Source of the DNA: an uncultured Oscillospiraceae bacterium
GTDB lineage: Bacteria > Bacillota > Clostridia > Oscillospirales > Ruminococcaceae
Assembly: GCA_934513685.1 (NCBI GenBank)
Contig: CAKSWY010000012.1
Location: forward strand, 1-64,000
DNA length: 64,000 bases
Reading direction: 5' to 3'
This document shows positions 7,933-15,884 of the stretch, piece by piece. The notes under the pieces are model-generated. The model had not been told where the DNA came from. It made no database searches and worked only from the letters and a program-made list of their open reading frames with translations. Made by a program: the position numbers and the translations under genes. The stretch's first letter is position 1, and each line of letters opens with the position of its first letter.

Positions 7933-7961
7933 AGTATACCTTCTTTTGGGGATTCTGTCAA
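7933..7961 (-). promoter_or_regulatory. Sigma-A promoter of abrB
   Basis: TTGACA (7956-7961) and TATACT (7933-7938) with a 17-base spacer on the minus strand. The transcript would carry a leader of about 130 nt. Confidence 0.88.
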
Positions 7962-7995
7962 TAATTGGAAATTCTGTTATTCTCTCGTTTTTCCT

Positions 7996-8040
7996 CGAAT
8001 TTGCGCGAATCCGGTCGAATTGTGACGAATCCTGCCGCAT
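7996..8040. repeat. Five CGAAT-type pentamers at exact 10-bp spacing upstream of abrB
   Basis: CGAAT occurs at 7996, 8006, 8016 and 8026, followed by CGCAT at 8036, so the motif recurs once per helical turn. A further CGAAT/CGCAT pair with the same 10-bp step lies at 7889 and 7899, inside the abrB leader. The array sits 35-80 bp upstream of the abrB -35 box, a good place for cooperative binding of a regulator, perhaps AbrB itself. Confidence 0.75.
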
Positions 8041-8198
8041 TCTGCGGTCGATTTCACAGTTTTATTTTTTACTTTGCCTTTACGCGGCCTTTACTTTCCC
8101 ACGGAAACCGGCAAACGTCGGCCGCCGGGCGGCAAAATCCCTCTTCAATCCCCTGCGGGCTGCCAATTTCTCCGGCCGTTTGTTCCGCCCCATCCGGA

Positions 8199-8227
8199 TT
8201 GACAAATACCCCAGTGCAGGGTACACT
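8199..8227 (+). promoter_or_regulatory. Sigma-A promoter of gltX
   Basis: TTGACA (8199-8204), 17-base spacer, TACACT (8222-8227), 86 bases before the ATG. Confidence 0.88.
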
Positions 8228-8312
8228 TAATTTATCTATTTTAAAAGGTTTTACCGGCGGGCGGCGGCTCATTTTTCAGCCCGCCGTGGAATAAGGAGAG
8301 AGAGGAATCGTC

Positions 8313-9761
8313 ATGACTGTTCGTACCCGTTTTGCCCCCAGCCCCACGGGCTATATGCACGTGGGCAACCTGCGTACCGCACTGTACGCCTACCTGAAAG
8401 CCAAGAGCGAGGGTGGCACCTTCATTCTGCGCATTGAGGATACCGACCAGGTGCGCCAGGTGGAGGGTGCGGTGGACATCATCTACAACACCCTGCGCCA
8501 GACCGGCCTTCTGTGGGACGAAGGCCCCGACATCGGCGGCCCGGTCGGCCCCTATGTGCAGTCTGAGCGGATGGGGATGTTCAAGAAGTACGCCGAACAG
8601 CTGGTGAAGGCCGGCCAGGCATACTACTGCTTCTGCACCCCTGAGCGGCTAGAGGAAATGCGTCAGGACCAGCTGGCCAAGGGCGCTTCCGCCACCCGGT
8701 ACGACGGCCACTGCCGTGACCTGCCTCCCGAAGAGGTGCAGCGCCTGCTGGACGCCGGCACCCCCTACGTCATCCGCCAGAAAATGCCCCGGGAGGGCGT
8801 GACCGGCTTTGACGATGCCGTGTACGGTCACATTGAGGTGAACAACAGCGAGCTGGAGGACCAGATCCTCATCAAGACTGACGGTATGCCCACCTACAAC
8901 TTTGCCAACGTGGTGGACGACCACCTGATGGGCATCACCCACGTGATCCGTGGTTCGGAGTATCTGTCCAGCACGCCCAAATACAACCTGCTGTACCAGG
9001 CCTTCGGCTGGGATCTGCCGGTTTACATCCACTGCCCGCCCGTGATGAAGGACGCCCAGCACAAGCTGTCCAAGCGCAACGGCGACGCCAGCTATCAGGA
9101 CCTGCTGGCCAAGGGCTACCTGAGCGAGGCCATTCTGAACTACATTCTGCTGCTGGGCTGGAGCCCCAAGGGCGAGCAGGAGATCTTCAGCCTGGAGGAA
9201 ATGGTGAAGATCTTCGATGAGAAGGGCATCAGCAAGAGCCCCGCCATCTTTGACCCCCTGAAGCTGCGGGCCATCAACGCGGAGTACATCCGCCGCCTCA
9301 GCCCCGAGGCCTTCCGCGCCATGGCGGAGCCCTGGATCGACAAGGCCGTGCATCGCCCCATCGACCGTGCACTTCTGTGCGCCAACCTGCAGCCCCGCTG
9401 CGAGGTGCTGGAGGACATTCCCCCTCAGCTGGACTTCTTTGACGAGGTGGGCGAGTACGACAGCGCCCTGTACGCCAACAAGAAGCAGAAAACCACCCCG
9501 GAGAGCGCTCTGGAAGCCCTGAACGCCCTGCTGCCCACGCTGGAGGGCCTGACCGATTGGAACAAGGACGCCATCTTTGAGGCCGGCAAGCAGAAGGCTG
9601 CCGACATGGGCGTGAAGAACGGCTGGCTGATGTACCCCCTGGGCATCGCCCTGTCCGGCCGTCAGCGCACCCCCGGCGGCGGCACCGATCTGGCCGCCAT
9701 GCTGGGCAAGGAGGAGACCCTGGCCCGCGTGAAAGCCGCCATTGCCAAGCTCAGCGCCTGA
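8313..9761 (+). CDS. gltX: Glutamate--tRNA ligase
   Basis: This 482-residue class I synthetase charges tRNA-Glu (and in many Firmicutes also tRNA-Gln, later amidated by GatCAB). The Rossmann catalytic core begins with TRFAPSPTGYMHVGN (the HIGH-type motif HVGN at 16-19), the RIEDTD block follows near 46, and the KMSKS-type loop reads KLSKR near 250. The anticodon-binding helical domain fills the C-terminal third. Length is normal for the family. AAGGAGAGAGAGG precedes the start. It is a monocistronic unit with its own consensus promoter and terminator. Confidence 0.97.
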   Translation: MTVRTRFAPSPTGYMHVGNLRTALYAYLKAKSEGGTFILRIEDTDQVRQVEGAVDIIYNTLRQTGLLWDEGPDIGGPVGPYVQSERMGMFKKYAEQLVKAGQAYYCFCTPERLEEMRQDQLAKGASATRYDGHCRDLPPEEVQRLLDAGTPYVIRQKMPREGVTGFDDAVYGHIEVNNSELEDQILIKTDGMPTYNFANVVDDHLMGITHVIRGSEYLSSTPKYNLLYQAFGWDLPVYIHCPPVMKDAQHKLSKRNGDASYQDLLAKGYLSEAILNYILLLGWSPKGEQEIFSLEEMVKIFDEKGISKSPAIFDPLKLRAINAEYIRRLSPEAFRAMAEPWIDKAVHRPIDRALLCANLQPRCEVLEDIPPQLDFFDEVGEYDSALYANKKQKTTPESALEALNALLPTLEGLTDWNKDAIFEAGKQKAADMGVKNGWLMYPLGIALSGRQRTPGGGTDLAAMLGKEETLARVKAAIAKLSA

Positions 9762-9786
9762 ATCTGCCTTTGAACCGCATTTCTGT

Positions 9787-9823
9787 GCCCGCCCCGGCCG
9801 TCTGGCCGGGGCGGGCCTTTTTT
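9787..9823 (+). terminator. Terminator of gltX
   Basis: A perfect 13-bp GC stem with GTCT loop followed by six Ts. Confidence 0.92.
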
Positions 9824-9971
9824 GCCAGCCGCTGCCACAAAGAATTCACAGAAACACCATAGTTTCCCTTCGGTTTCCGCCGCGTTTTTTCGGCGCCGCC
9901 CTGCTCAAAAAACTTTGAATCATCATTGTTTTTCAGGTTTTTGGCGGGCTGTGGGCCGGCGGCGGCCCGCC

Positions 9972-10000
9972 TTGCCTTTGCGGGGCGGTTATGGTATACT
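9972..10000 (+). promoter_or_regulatory. Promoter of the membrane-anchored unknown gene
   Basis: TTGCCT (9972-9977), 17-base spacer, TATACT (9995-10000) preceded by TGG, an extended -10. The 9824-9970 part of the gap shows nothing further. Confidence 0.75.
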
Positions 10001-10150
10001 GTTTTTAATCTGTCCGCCGGGCCTTGCGAACATTCGCAGGTTTTTGGCGCGGCCCGCGGGCATTTCTTCAAACTGATTTCATCGGCTGCACGGCAGGCCG
10101 CGGCGCACGCGCCGCCTGCCCGGCAGCTTGTTCCGGGAGGGAAAATCAAC

Positions 10151-10969
10151 ATGGCAATGATGACAAACGAAGAGCATGACCGCATGAAGCGCCGCCGCTT
10201 CCGCCAGCTGGCGGGCCTGCTGGTGTGCTGCCTGGTGGTGGTGGGCATCGGCACGGTGATCTCCAGCGGGCTGGGCGTTGTGGCCGCCCTGTTTGACGAC
10301 ACCAAGAAAAAGCAGGAATACGCCAACAAACTCCAGTGCCTGGTTATGCTGGACCCGCTGCCCTTTGAATCGCTGGACGCGGCCGACCCCAAGCAGCTGA
10401 CCGAGGCCGCCATCTGGGGCACCATTTCCAATGCGCTGGCCAATCAGGACAGCCTGGACAACTACGAGCGCGACCCGGACACCGACGGCATCATCCTGCC
10501 CGCTTTGGAGGTGGACGCCACCCTGGCCAAGCTGGTGGGCCCCGACTACAAGATCACCCACGAGTCCTTCGAGTCCAGCGAGATGATGTTCCAGTATCTG
10601 GAGGACAAGCAGGGCTACCTGATCCCCGTAACCGGCCAGGTGGGCCAGTACACCCCCCAGGTGGAAAAGTTCCAGCGCAAGGAAGGCAAGATGTACGTGA
10701 CCGTGGGCTACATTCCCACCTTCTCCAGCACCGACTTCTCCTTCAGCGCCGCCACCGAGCCCACCAAGTACATGGACTATGTGTTCACCAAGACCGACGG
10801 CAGTTGGTACCTGACCAGCCTGCAGGAGAGTAGCATGAAGGCGAACACCGCCTCCAGCTCTGACTCTTCTAGCGCCCAGAGCCAGAGCGACGCCAACTAC
10901 GACCCCAACGAGGCACTGCGCAACTCGGTGGGCGAGTCCGCCTCGTCCAGCGAATCCGGCGCGGCGTAA
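10151..10969 (+). CDS. Single-pass membrane protein of unknown function
   Basis: This 272-residue protein has a short basic cytosolic head (residues 1-18), one transmembrane helix (about 19-45) and an extracytoplasmic domain, closing with a Ser-rich low-complexity tail. GGGAGGG lies about ten bases before the ATG at 10151; the reading frame stays open upstream to 9926 but that part contains the promoter. I recognise no domain. The layout (anchor, compact acidic domain, Ser-rich end) fits a small cell-surface protein of clostridia. It is monocistronic. Confidence 0.75.
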   Translation: MAMMTNEEHDRMKRRRFRQLAGLLVCCLVVVGIGTVISSGLGVVAALFDDTKKKQEYANKLQCLVMLDPLPFESLDAADPKQLTEAAIWGTISNALANQDSLDNYERDPDTDGIILPALEVDATLAKLVGPDYKITHESFESSEMMFQYLEDKQGYLIPVTGQVGQYTPQVEKFQRKEGKMYVTVGYIPTFSSTDFSFSAATEPTKYMDYVFTKTDGSWYLTSLQESSMKANTASSSDSSSAQSQSDANYDPNEALRNSVGESASSSESGAA

Positions 10970-11012
10970 CCGCTGCATTGGGCATCTGCTTCTCGATTTG
11001 ATTTCTGCTTTG

Positions 11013-11043
11013 AACCTCCCCCGGCTGCCGGGGGAGGTTTTTT
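11013..11043 (+). terminator. Terminator of the membrane-anchored unknown gene
   Basis: AACCTCCCCCGG/CCGGGGGAGG stem with CTG loop followed by six Ts. Confidence 0.92.
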
Positions 11044-11161
11044 GTTGTTTTTGCGGGCTTTGGGGCCGTCTTTTCCGGTCTCTCTGCCCCGCCGTATAAC
11101 CGGCGGCCGGGCGGCCCATACTCTCCCCACGGGGCACTCTGCCCGGAAAGGAGGCGCTGCC

Positions 11162-12397
11162 ATGACGCTGCTGAACCATTCCAACCGGTGGCTGATTCTG
11201 GCAGCCGGGGCCGCCATCCAGATCCTCACCGGCATTCCGGCCGCCTGGGGCGTGTTCCGCCGCCCGGTCATGGCCGAATACAACCTGAGCCGGGTCGACG
11301 TGAGTGCCGTGTTCAGCCTGACCATCGCTTGGTTCGGGGTGGGCTGTGTTCTGGGCGGCTATCTGCAGGACGCAAAAGGTCCCCGCACCGCCGGGCTTTG
11401 GGGCACGGCCCTGCTCACCTTCGGCATGGCGGCGGCGGGCTTTGTGCCCCGCGGGGCAGCCGGGCTGTTCTGCCTGGGGTTCAGCCTGCCGGTGGGGCTG
11501 GGCACGGCCTTTCTCTACCCGGCCGTGATGAGCTGTGCCCAGAAGTGGTACCGGGATAAAAAGGGCCTGGCCACCGGGGTCATCGGCGGGGCGGTGGGGG
11601 CCTCCGGGGCCTTTCTCACGCTGTTTGTGCGGTGGGTGGGCGGGCAGGCCGGCATTCGGGCCTGCTTTTGGTGGCTGGCCGGGCTGAGCTTTGCGGTGTG
11701 CGCCGCCGGAAGCCTTCTTTTGCAGGACCCGCCCCCGGAAGCGCCCCGGCCCAGCCGCCAGGGCCGCCAGTATAAGCGCCCGCCCCTGGATCTTCCCCCT
11801 GCCCGGATGCTGCGCACCCGGGATTACTGGCTGTGCACGGCCTCGGTGGCGCTGGCCGCACCGGCGGTGCTGCTGTTCAGCCCGGTGATCGTCAGCCTGG
11901 GGCAGCAGCGCGGCCTGAGCGAGGGGGCCGCTCACCTGTGTGTGGCTGTGGGCAGCCTGGGCAGTGCCGCTGGCCGCCTGCTCATGCCGCTGGCCAGCGA
12001 CCGCTTTGGCCGCCGCCGCACGGACATTCTGCTGCTTTGGGGGCTGTGCGGGCTTTCGGCAGCCTTCGCCTTTGCCCGGGGCGGCTGGGTGGTGGCCTGC
12101 TACTCCGCCCTCACCTTCTGCTATTCCGGCGAGGCCGCCCTGCTGCCTGCCCTGTGCACCGACCGCTTCGGCCTGCCCCATGCCGGGGTAAACTACGGTT
12201 TTCTGGCCCTGGGTATGAGCGCCGGCAGCCTGGGCTTCCCTTGGTTGGCACGGCTTTGGGGGCTGGAGGATGGCCGCCACTGGCTGGCCGCCGGGGCCGC
12301 GGCCCTGGGGGCGCTGTGCCTGACGGCCCTGCCCGAAACGCTGCCCCAGCCGGGCCGCCCGGCCGCCAAAAAAGCCGAAGGGCCGGGCAGGCGCTGA
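11162..12397 (+). CDS. MFS transporter, OFA (oxalate/formate antiporter-like) family
   Basis: This 411-residue protein has twelve hydrophobic segments in two six-helix halves separated by a basic cytosolic linker (about residues 195-225). The MFS signature loops are visible: GGYLQDAKGPR after helix 2 and SDRFGRRRTD after helix 8. The N-terminal pattern (AWGVFRRPVMAEY near residue 30) is that of the oxalate/formate antiporter family of monocarboxylate transporters. The true substrate cannot be read from sequence. AAAGGAGG supports the ATG at 11162. It is a lone gene; codon use matches its neighbours. Confidence 0.85.
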   Translation: MTLLNHSNRWLILAAGAAIQILTGIPAAWGVFRRPVMAEYNLSRVDVSAVFSLTIAWFGVGCVLGGYLQDAKGPRTAGLWGTALLTFGMAAAGFVPRGAAGLFCLGFSLPVGLGTAFLYPAVMSCAQKWYRDKKGLATGVIGGAVGASGAFLTLFVRWVGGQAGIRACFWWLAGLSFAVCAAGSLLLQDPPPEAPRPSRQGRQYKRPPLDLPPARMLRTRDYWLCTASVALAAPAVLLFSPVIVSLGQQRGLSEGAAHLCVAVGSLGSAAGRLLMPLASDRFGRRRTDILLLWGLCGLSAAFAFARGGWVVACYSALTFCYSGEAALLPALCTDRFGLPHAGVNYGFLALGMSAGSLGFPWLARLWGLEDGRHWLAAGAAALGALCLTALPETLPQPGRPAAKKAEGPGRR

Positions 12398-12743
12398 TCT
12401 GCGCCCGCTCGGCCCCACGGCTGTGTGCAATAAAATGTTCAAGGTCAGAAACCGCAACGCCGGGTCCCCACACCTGGCCTTGCTTTTGACAAAACGCCTT
12501 GGGCAGCGCCGCACCCGGAAAGGCACAACTCTGACGCAAAACTTTGTCTATGTTATAACTATAACAGGTGCCGGCCGTTTGCGCAACAAAAATTTGCCGC
12601 ACCAATTCAAAAAAATTTGCAGATGCCTGCTTTTTCGTTCCGCCGCTGCCAGCAGCGCCCCCATTTGCCCCAACCCCGGCGGATTGTGGGGCTGGAGTTG
12701 CCGCTTATCAGCTGGATTTTTTGCGCCAACCGGTCAAAACGCC
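12398..12743. other. Intergenic stretch with a 16-bp dyad
   Basis: I see no coding sequence. TGTTATA-AC-TATAACA at 12551-12566 is a perfect 7-bp inverted repeat with a 2-base centre, resembling an operator, but it lies nearly 300 bases before the next gene. A TGACGC/TATAAC pair near it could be a weak promoter. Confidence 0.4.
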
Positions 12744-12772
12744 TTGAAAAACAAAACGCCCTTATTTATAAT
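12744..12772 (+). promoter_or_regulatory. Sigma-A promoter of the scaffold/GGGtGRT pair
   Basis: TTGAAA (12744-12749), 17-base spacer, TATAAT (12767-12772), 71 bases before the ATG. Confidence 0.82.
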
Positions 12773-12843
12773 GATAAAGGATTGACAAAGTCTGTTTTCG
12801 CTTTGCATCCGCCTGGCAACAAAAAGTAAAGGAGAGTACTATT

Positions 12844-13536
12844 ATGACCTATTCTCATGAAGTAGAGCGTATGTGTCCTCTGACCAAGGGCCCCAACCAC
12901 GGCCCCGCCCCCATTCCCGAAGAGGGCAACTGGGTCAAGGCTTACGAGATCAAGGACATCAGCGGCTATACCCACGGTGTGGGCTGGTGCGCCCCTCAGC
13001 AGGGTACCTGCAAGCTGAGCCTGAACGTGAAGAACGGCGTCATTGAAGAAGCCCTGGTGGAAACCATCGGCTGCTCCGGCATGACCCATTCTGCCGCCAT
13101 GGCTGGCGAAATCCTCCCCGGCAAGACCATTCTGGAGGCGCTGAACACCGACCTGGTGTGCGACGCCATCAACGTGGCCATGCGTGAGCTGTTCCTGCAG
13201 ATCGTTTACGGCCGCAGCCAGACCGCCTTCAGTGAGGACGGCCTGCCCATTGGCGCTGGCCTGGAGGATCTGGGCAAGGGTCTGCGCAGCATGACCGGTA
13301 CCATCTTCTCTACCCGTGCCAAGGGCGTGCGCTATCTGGAGCTGACCGAGGGTTACATCACCAAGCTGGCTCTGGATGAAAACAGCGAAGTCATCGGCTA
13401 CCAGTTCGTGCGGCTGGGCAAGATGATGGAAGCCATCCGTCACGGTGAAGACCCGAAGAAGGCCTACGAGAGCAACGTGGGCACTTACGGCCGGTTCGAT
13501 GGCGCTGCCAAGTACATCGACCCCCGTGAAGAATAA
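12844..13536 (+). CDS. NifU/IscU-like iron-sulfur cluster scaffold-type protein
   Basis: This 230-residue protein has the fold signature of the NifU N-terminal/IscU scaffold family: an ETIGCSGMTHSAAM segment (Cys77), further cysteines at 49, 56 and 106 and the conserved small-residue turns between them. In the family three such cysteines hold a nascent Fe-S cluster. It is longer than IscU (about 130), with an N-terminal extension containing Cys11 and a C-terminal 80-residue extension. It is followed after 17 bases by the GGGtGRT protein with a strong ribosome site, so the two are almost certainly co-expressed and probably act together. No isc/suf cysteine desulfurase is in the window. Confidence 0.82.
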   Translation: MTYSHEVERMCPLTKGPNHGPAPIPEEGNWVKAYEIKDISGYTHGVGWCAPQQGTCKLSLNVKNGVIEEALVETIGCSGMTHSAAMAGEILPGKTILEALNTDLVCDAINVAMRELFLQIVYGRSQTAFSEDGLPIGAGLEDLGKGLRSMTGTIFSTRAKGVRYLELTEGYITKLALDENSEVIGYQFVRLGKMMEAIRHGEDPKKAYESNVGTYGRFDGAAKYIDPREE

Positions 13537-13553
13537 GAGAGGAGGAGCAAACA

Positions 13554-14552
13554 ATGGCTAAGTTTGAATCGATGGAGCGCCGTATGCCCAAAATCGAGGC
13601 ATGCCTGAAGGCCAACGGCCTGGAATCCCTGGACGCCTGCAATGAGATGCTCCTCGCAAAGGGCATTGACTGTGACAAGATCGTGCGCGGCGTGCAGCCC
13701 ATCTGCTTTGACAATGCCGTGTGGGCCTACACCCTGGGCACTGCCATTGCCGTGAAGCGCGGCCTGACCAACGCGGCTGACTGCGCCGCCGCCATCGGCG
13801 AGGGCCTGGAGGCCTTCACCGTGCCCGGCTCTGTGGCCGAGCAGCGCCAGGTGGGCTTGGGCCACGGCAACCTGGGCGCCATGCTGCTGCGCGATGAGAC
13901 CAAGTGCTTCGCCTTCCTGGCCGGCCACGAGTCCTTCGCCGCCGCTGAGGGCGCCATCGGCATCGCCCGCACCGCCAACAAGGCCCGCAAAACGCCTCTG
14001 CGCGTGATCCTGAACGGCCTGGGCAAGGACGCTGCCTACATCATCAGCCGCATCAACGGCTTCACCTATGTGAAGACCGACTTTGATTTCAAGACCGGCG
14101 AGCTGAAGATCGTGGAAGAGCGTGCCTTCAGCGAGGGCGAGCGCGCCGCCGTCAAGTGCTACGGCGCCAACGACGTGCTGGAAGGCGTTGCCATCATGAA
14201 GCACGAGGGCGTTGAGGTTTCCATCACCGGCAACTCCACCAACCCCACCCGCTTCCAGCATCTGGTGGCCGGCACCTACAAGAAGTGGGCCATCGAGAAC
14301 GGCAAGAAGTACTTCTCCGTCGCTTCCGGCGGCGGCACCGGCCGTACCCTGCATCCCGACAACGTGGCCGCCGGCCCCGCCAGCTATGGCCTGACCGACA
14401 GCATGGGCCGTATGCACGGCGACGCTCAGTTCGCCGGCTCCTCCTCCGTGCCTGCGCACGTGGAGATGATGGGTCTGATCGGCATGGGCAACAACCCCAT
14501 GGTGGGCGCTACCGTGGCCTGCGCCGTGGCCGCCAGCCAGGCCAACGCCTGA
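13554..14552 (+). CDS. GGGtGRT protein (conserved clostridial family of unknown function)
   Basis: This 332-residue protein carries the family's name-giving motif GGGTGRT at residues 259-265, in SVASGGGTGRTLHPD. The N-terminal 80 residues contain several cysteines (in EACLKANG, DACNEM, DCDKIV, PICFD) that could bind metal or a cluster. The glycine-rich block could bind a nucleotide or phosphate. AGGAGG stands just before the start, and the gene is the second of a two-gene unit with a NifU-like scaffold; a strong terminator follows. The pairing suggests it receives or uses an Fe-S cluster, but that is inference: I know of no assigned activity. Confidence 0.85.
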   Translation: MAKFESMERRMPKIEACLKANGLESLDACNEMLLAKGIDCDKIVRGVQPICFDNAVWAYTLGTAIAVKRGLTNAADCAAAIGEGLEAFTVPGSVAEQRQVGLGHGNLGAMLLRDETKCFAFLAGHESFAAAEGAIGIARTANKARKTPLRVILNGLGKDAAYIISRINGFTYVKTDFDFKTGELKIVEERAFSEGERAAVKCYGANDVLEGVAIMKHEGVEVSITGNSTNPTRFQHLVAGTYKKWAIENGKKYFSVASGGGTGRTLHPDNVAAGPASYGLTDSMGRMHGDAQFAGSSSVPAHVEMMGLIGMGNNPMVGATVACAVAASQANA

Positions 14553-14576
14553 GCCAACGGTTTTTTCGGATTTTTT

Positions 14577-14607
14577 ATGGCACAGCCTCCGGGCTGTGCC
14601 ATTTTTG
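14577..14607 (+). terminator. Terminator of the scaffold/GGGtGRT unit
   Basis: ATGGCACAGCC pairs with GGCTGTGCCAT around TCC/G, followed by TTTTT. Confidence 0.9.
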
Positions 14608-14695
14608 TTTGCCAAAAACGGGTTCAAAATGAAAAAATTCAATGAATATTGTTTCATTCCGGGAAAAAACGGATGAATCAGCGGACAGCTTGTGC

Positions 14696-14701
14696 TATAA
14701 T
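14696..14701 (+). promoter_or_regulatory. Extended -10 promoter of the glycosidase pair
   Basis: TGC-TATAAT forms an extended -10 box; the -35 is weak. A small dyad AATGAA/TTCATT lies at 14641-14658 just upstream. Confidence 0.55.
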
Positions 14702-14809
14702 AGCGGGCAGATATTGCCCGATTTCCAACCGATTTGACAGGTTTTGTACCGGAAGCCGGGCGTATTCTATGGGAACGTATCTGCAAACAAAGAGGTTAAT
14801 CAGCCATTT

Positions 14810-15874
14810 ATGAAAATCAAACGTAACGACCCGCCGCAGCGCACGGTGTTTCACGCCGCTGCCGCGGCCCCGGTGCCCGTGGAGGCTGCCCCCCGCCGGG
14901 GCGGCCCGCTGCGCATTCTGGGCCGCGGGCTTTCCGTGCTGGGCGTGGTGCTGCTCTCGCTGGTCATTCTGCTTCTGGGTGTGATCGTGGTCGTGTGCAA
15001 GGGGCCGTCCCCCACCGCGCGGGACCTGTTCGTCACCAGCGTGACCGAAACCAGCGCCATGGATTTTCTGGCCCGCATCTGCTTCACCCAGAGCGAGGTG
15101 GACGAGATTCTGGCGCGGAATGCCGTGGTTGCCGGCGGTTCGGTGACGCAGCTCTCCGGATTTGAGCAGTCGGACAAGGATGTGCCCAAGGACACCATCG
15201 AGCTGGTGGACGTGAGCGGTCCCACCTTCAAGGGGAAGATGCTCATCGTACACGACCCCTCCCGGGTCAAGGTGGCCGCCGCGCCGGAATTCAGCTCCTC
15301 CGCCGACGGGCGAACCGTGGAGGAATTTGTGGAGGAGGAAGGCGCCATTGCCGGCATCAACGCCGGCGGCTTTGTGGACACCGGCGGCGCCGGCACCGGC
15401 GGCCTGCCCATCGGGCTGGTGATCAAGGACGGCGAGCTGCTCTATGGCGACCTGAACAGCTCCAGTTCCATCGTGGGCTTTGACCAAAACGACGTGCTGG
15501 TGGTGGGCACCCTGACCGGGCAGGAATGCCTGGATCGGGGCATCCGGGACGCGGTGAGCTTCGGCCCCGCCTTCATTGTGGACGGGCAGGCCATGGAAGT
15601 GACCGGCTCCGGCGGTGGGCTGAACCCCCGCACCGTGCTGGGCCAGCGGGCCGACGGCGCCGTGCTGATGCTGGTGATCGACGGCCGCCAGCCCCACAGC
15701 CTGGGGGCCACCTACAAGGACTGCATTGACGTGATGCTGGAATACGGCGCGGTGAACGCAGGCAATCTGGACGGCGGCTCTTCCACCATCCTGCTGTACG
15801 ACGGCGAGGTGCGCAACGTGTGCGCCTCTCTCTACGGCCCCCGCAATCTGCCCACCGCTTTTATCGTGAAATGA
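14810..15874 (+). CDS. Phosphodiester glycosidase (NAGPA-domain) family protein
   Basis: This 354-residue protein has a basic cytosolic head, one transmembrane helix (about residues 38-63) and an extracytoplasmic NAGPA/DUF2233 domain (about 145-354). Family marks visible are GINAGGF, the SFGPAFIVDG block, the NPRTVLGQ motif and the closing NLDGGSST. Members hydrolyse sugar-1-phosphodiesters; bacterial ones are implicated in cell-wall or capsule sugar phosphodiester turnover. AGAGG precedes the chosen ATG; a TTG at 14744 in frame would add 22 residues without a ribosome site. It forms an operon with the next gene, ten bases downstream. Confidence 0.86.
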   Translation: MKIKRNDPPQRTVFHAAAAAPVPVEAAPRRGGPLRILGRGLSVLGVVLLSLVILLLGVIVVVCKGPSPTARDLFVTSVTETSAMDFLARICFTQSEVDEILARNAVVAGGSVTQLSGFEQSDKDVPKDTIELVDVSGPTFKGKMLIVHDPSRVKVAAAPEFSSSADGRTVEEFVEEEGAIAGINAGGFVDTGGAGTGGLPIGLVIKDGELLYGDLNSSSSIVGFDQNDVLVVGTLTGQECLDRGIRDAVSFGPAFIVDGQAMEVTGSGGGLNPRTVLGQRADGAVLMLVIDGRQPHSLGATYKDCIDVMLEYGAVNAGNLDGGSSTILLYDGEVRNVCASLYGPRNLPTAFIVK

Positions 15875-15884
15875 GGAACCTTCC

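Noticed and set aside
10079..12526. An 815-codon open frame on the minus strand
   Set aside because: It runs antisense to the membrane-anchored gene and the MFS transporter, is made of Gly/Ala/Pro/His/Gln-rich text and has no motif; GC-rich codons of the real genes keep the opposite strand open.
12423..12785. A 120-codon plus-strand gene between the MFS and scaffold genes
   Set aside because: No ribosome site, no recognisable motif, and it overlaps the scaffold-gene promoter.
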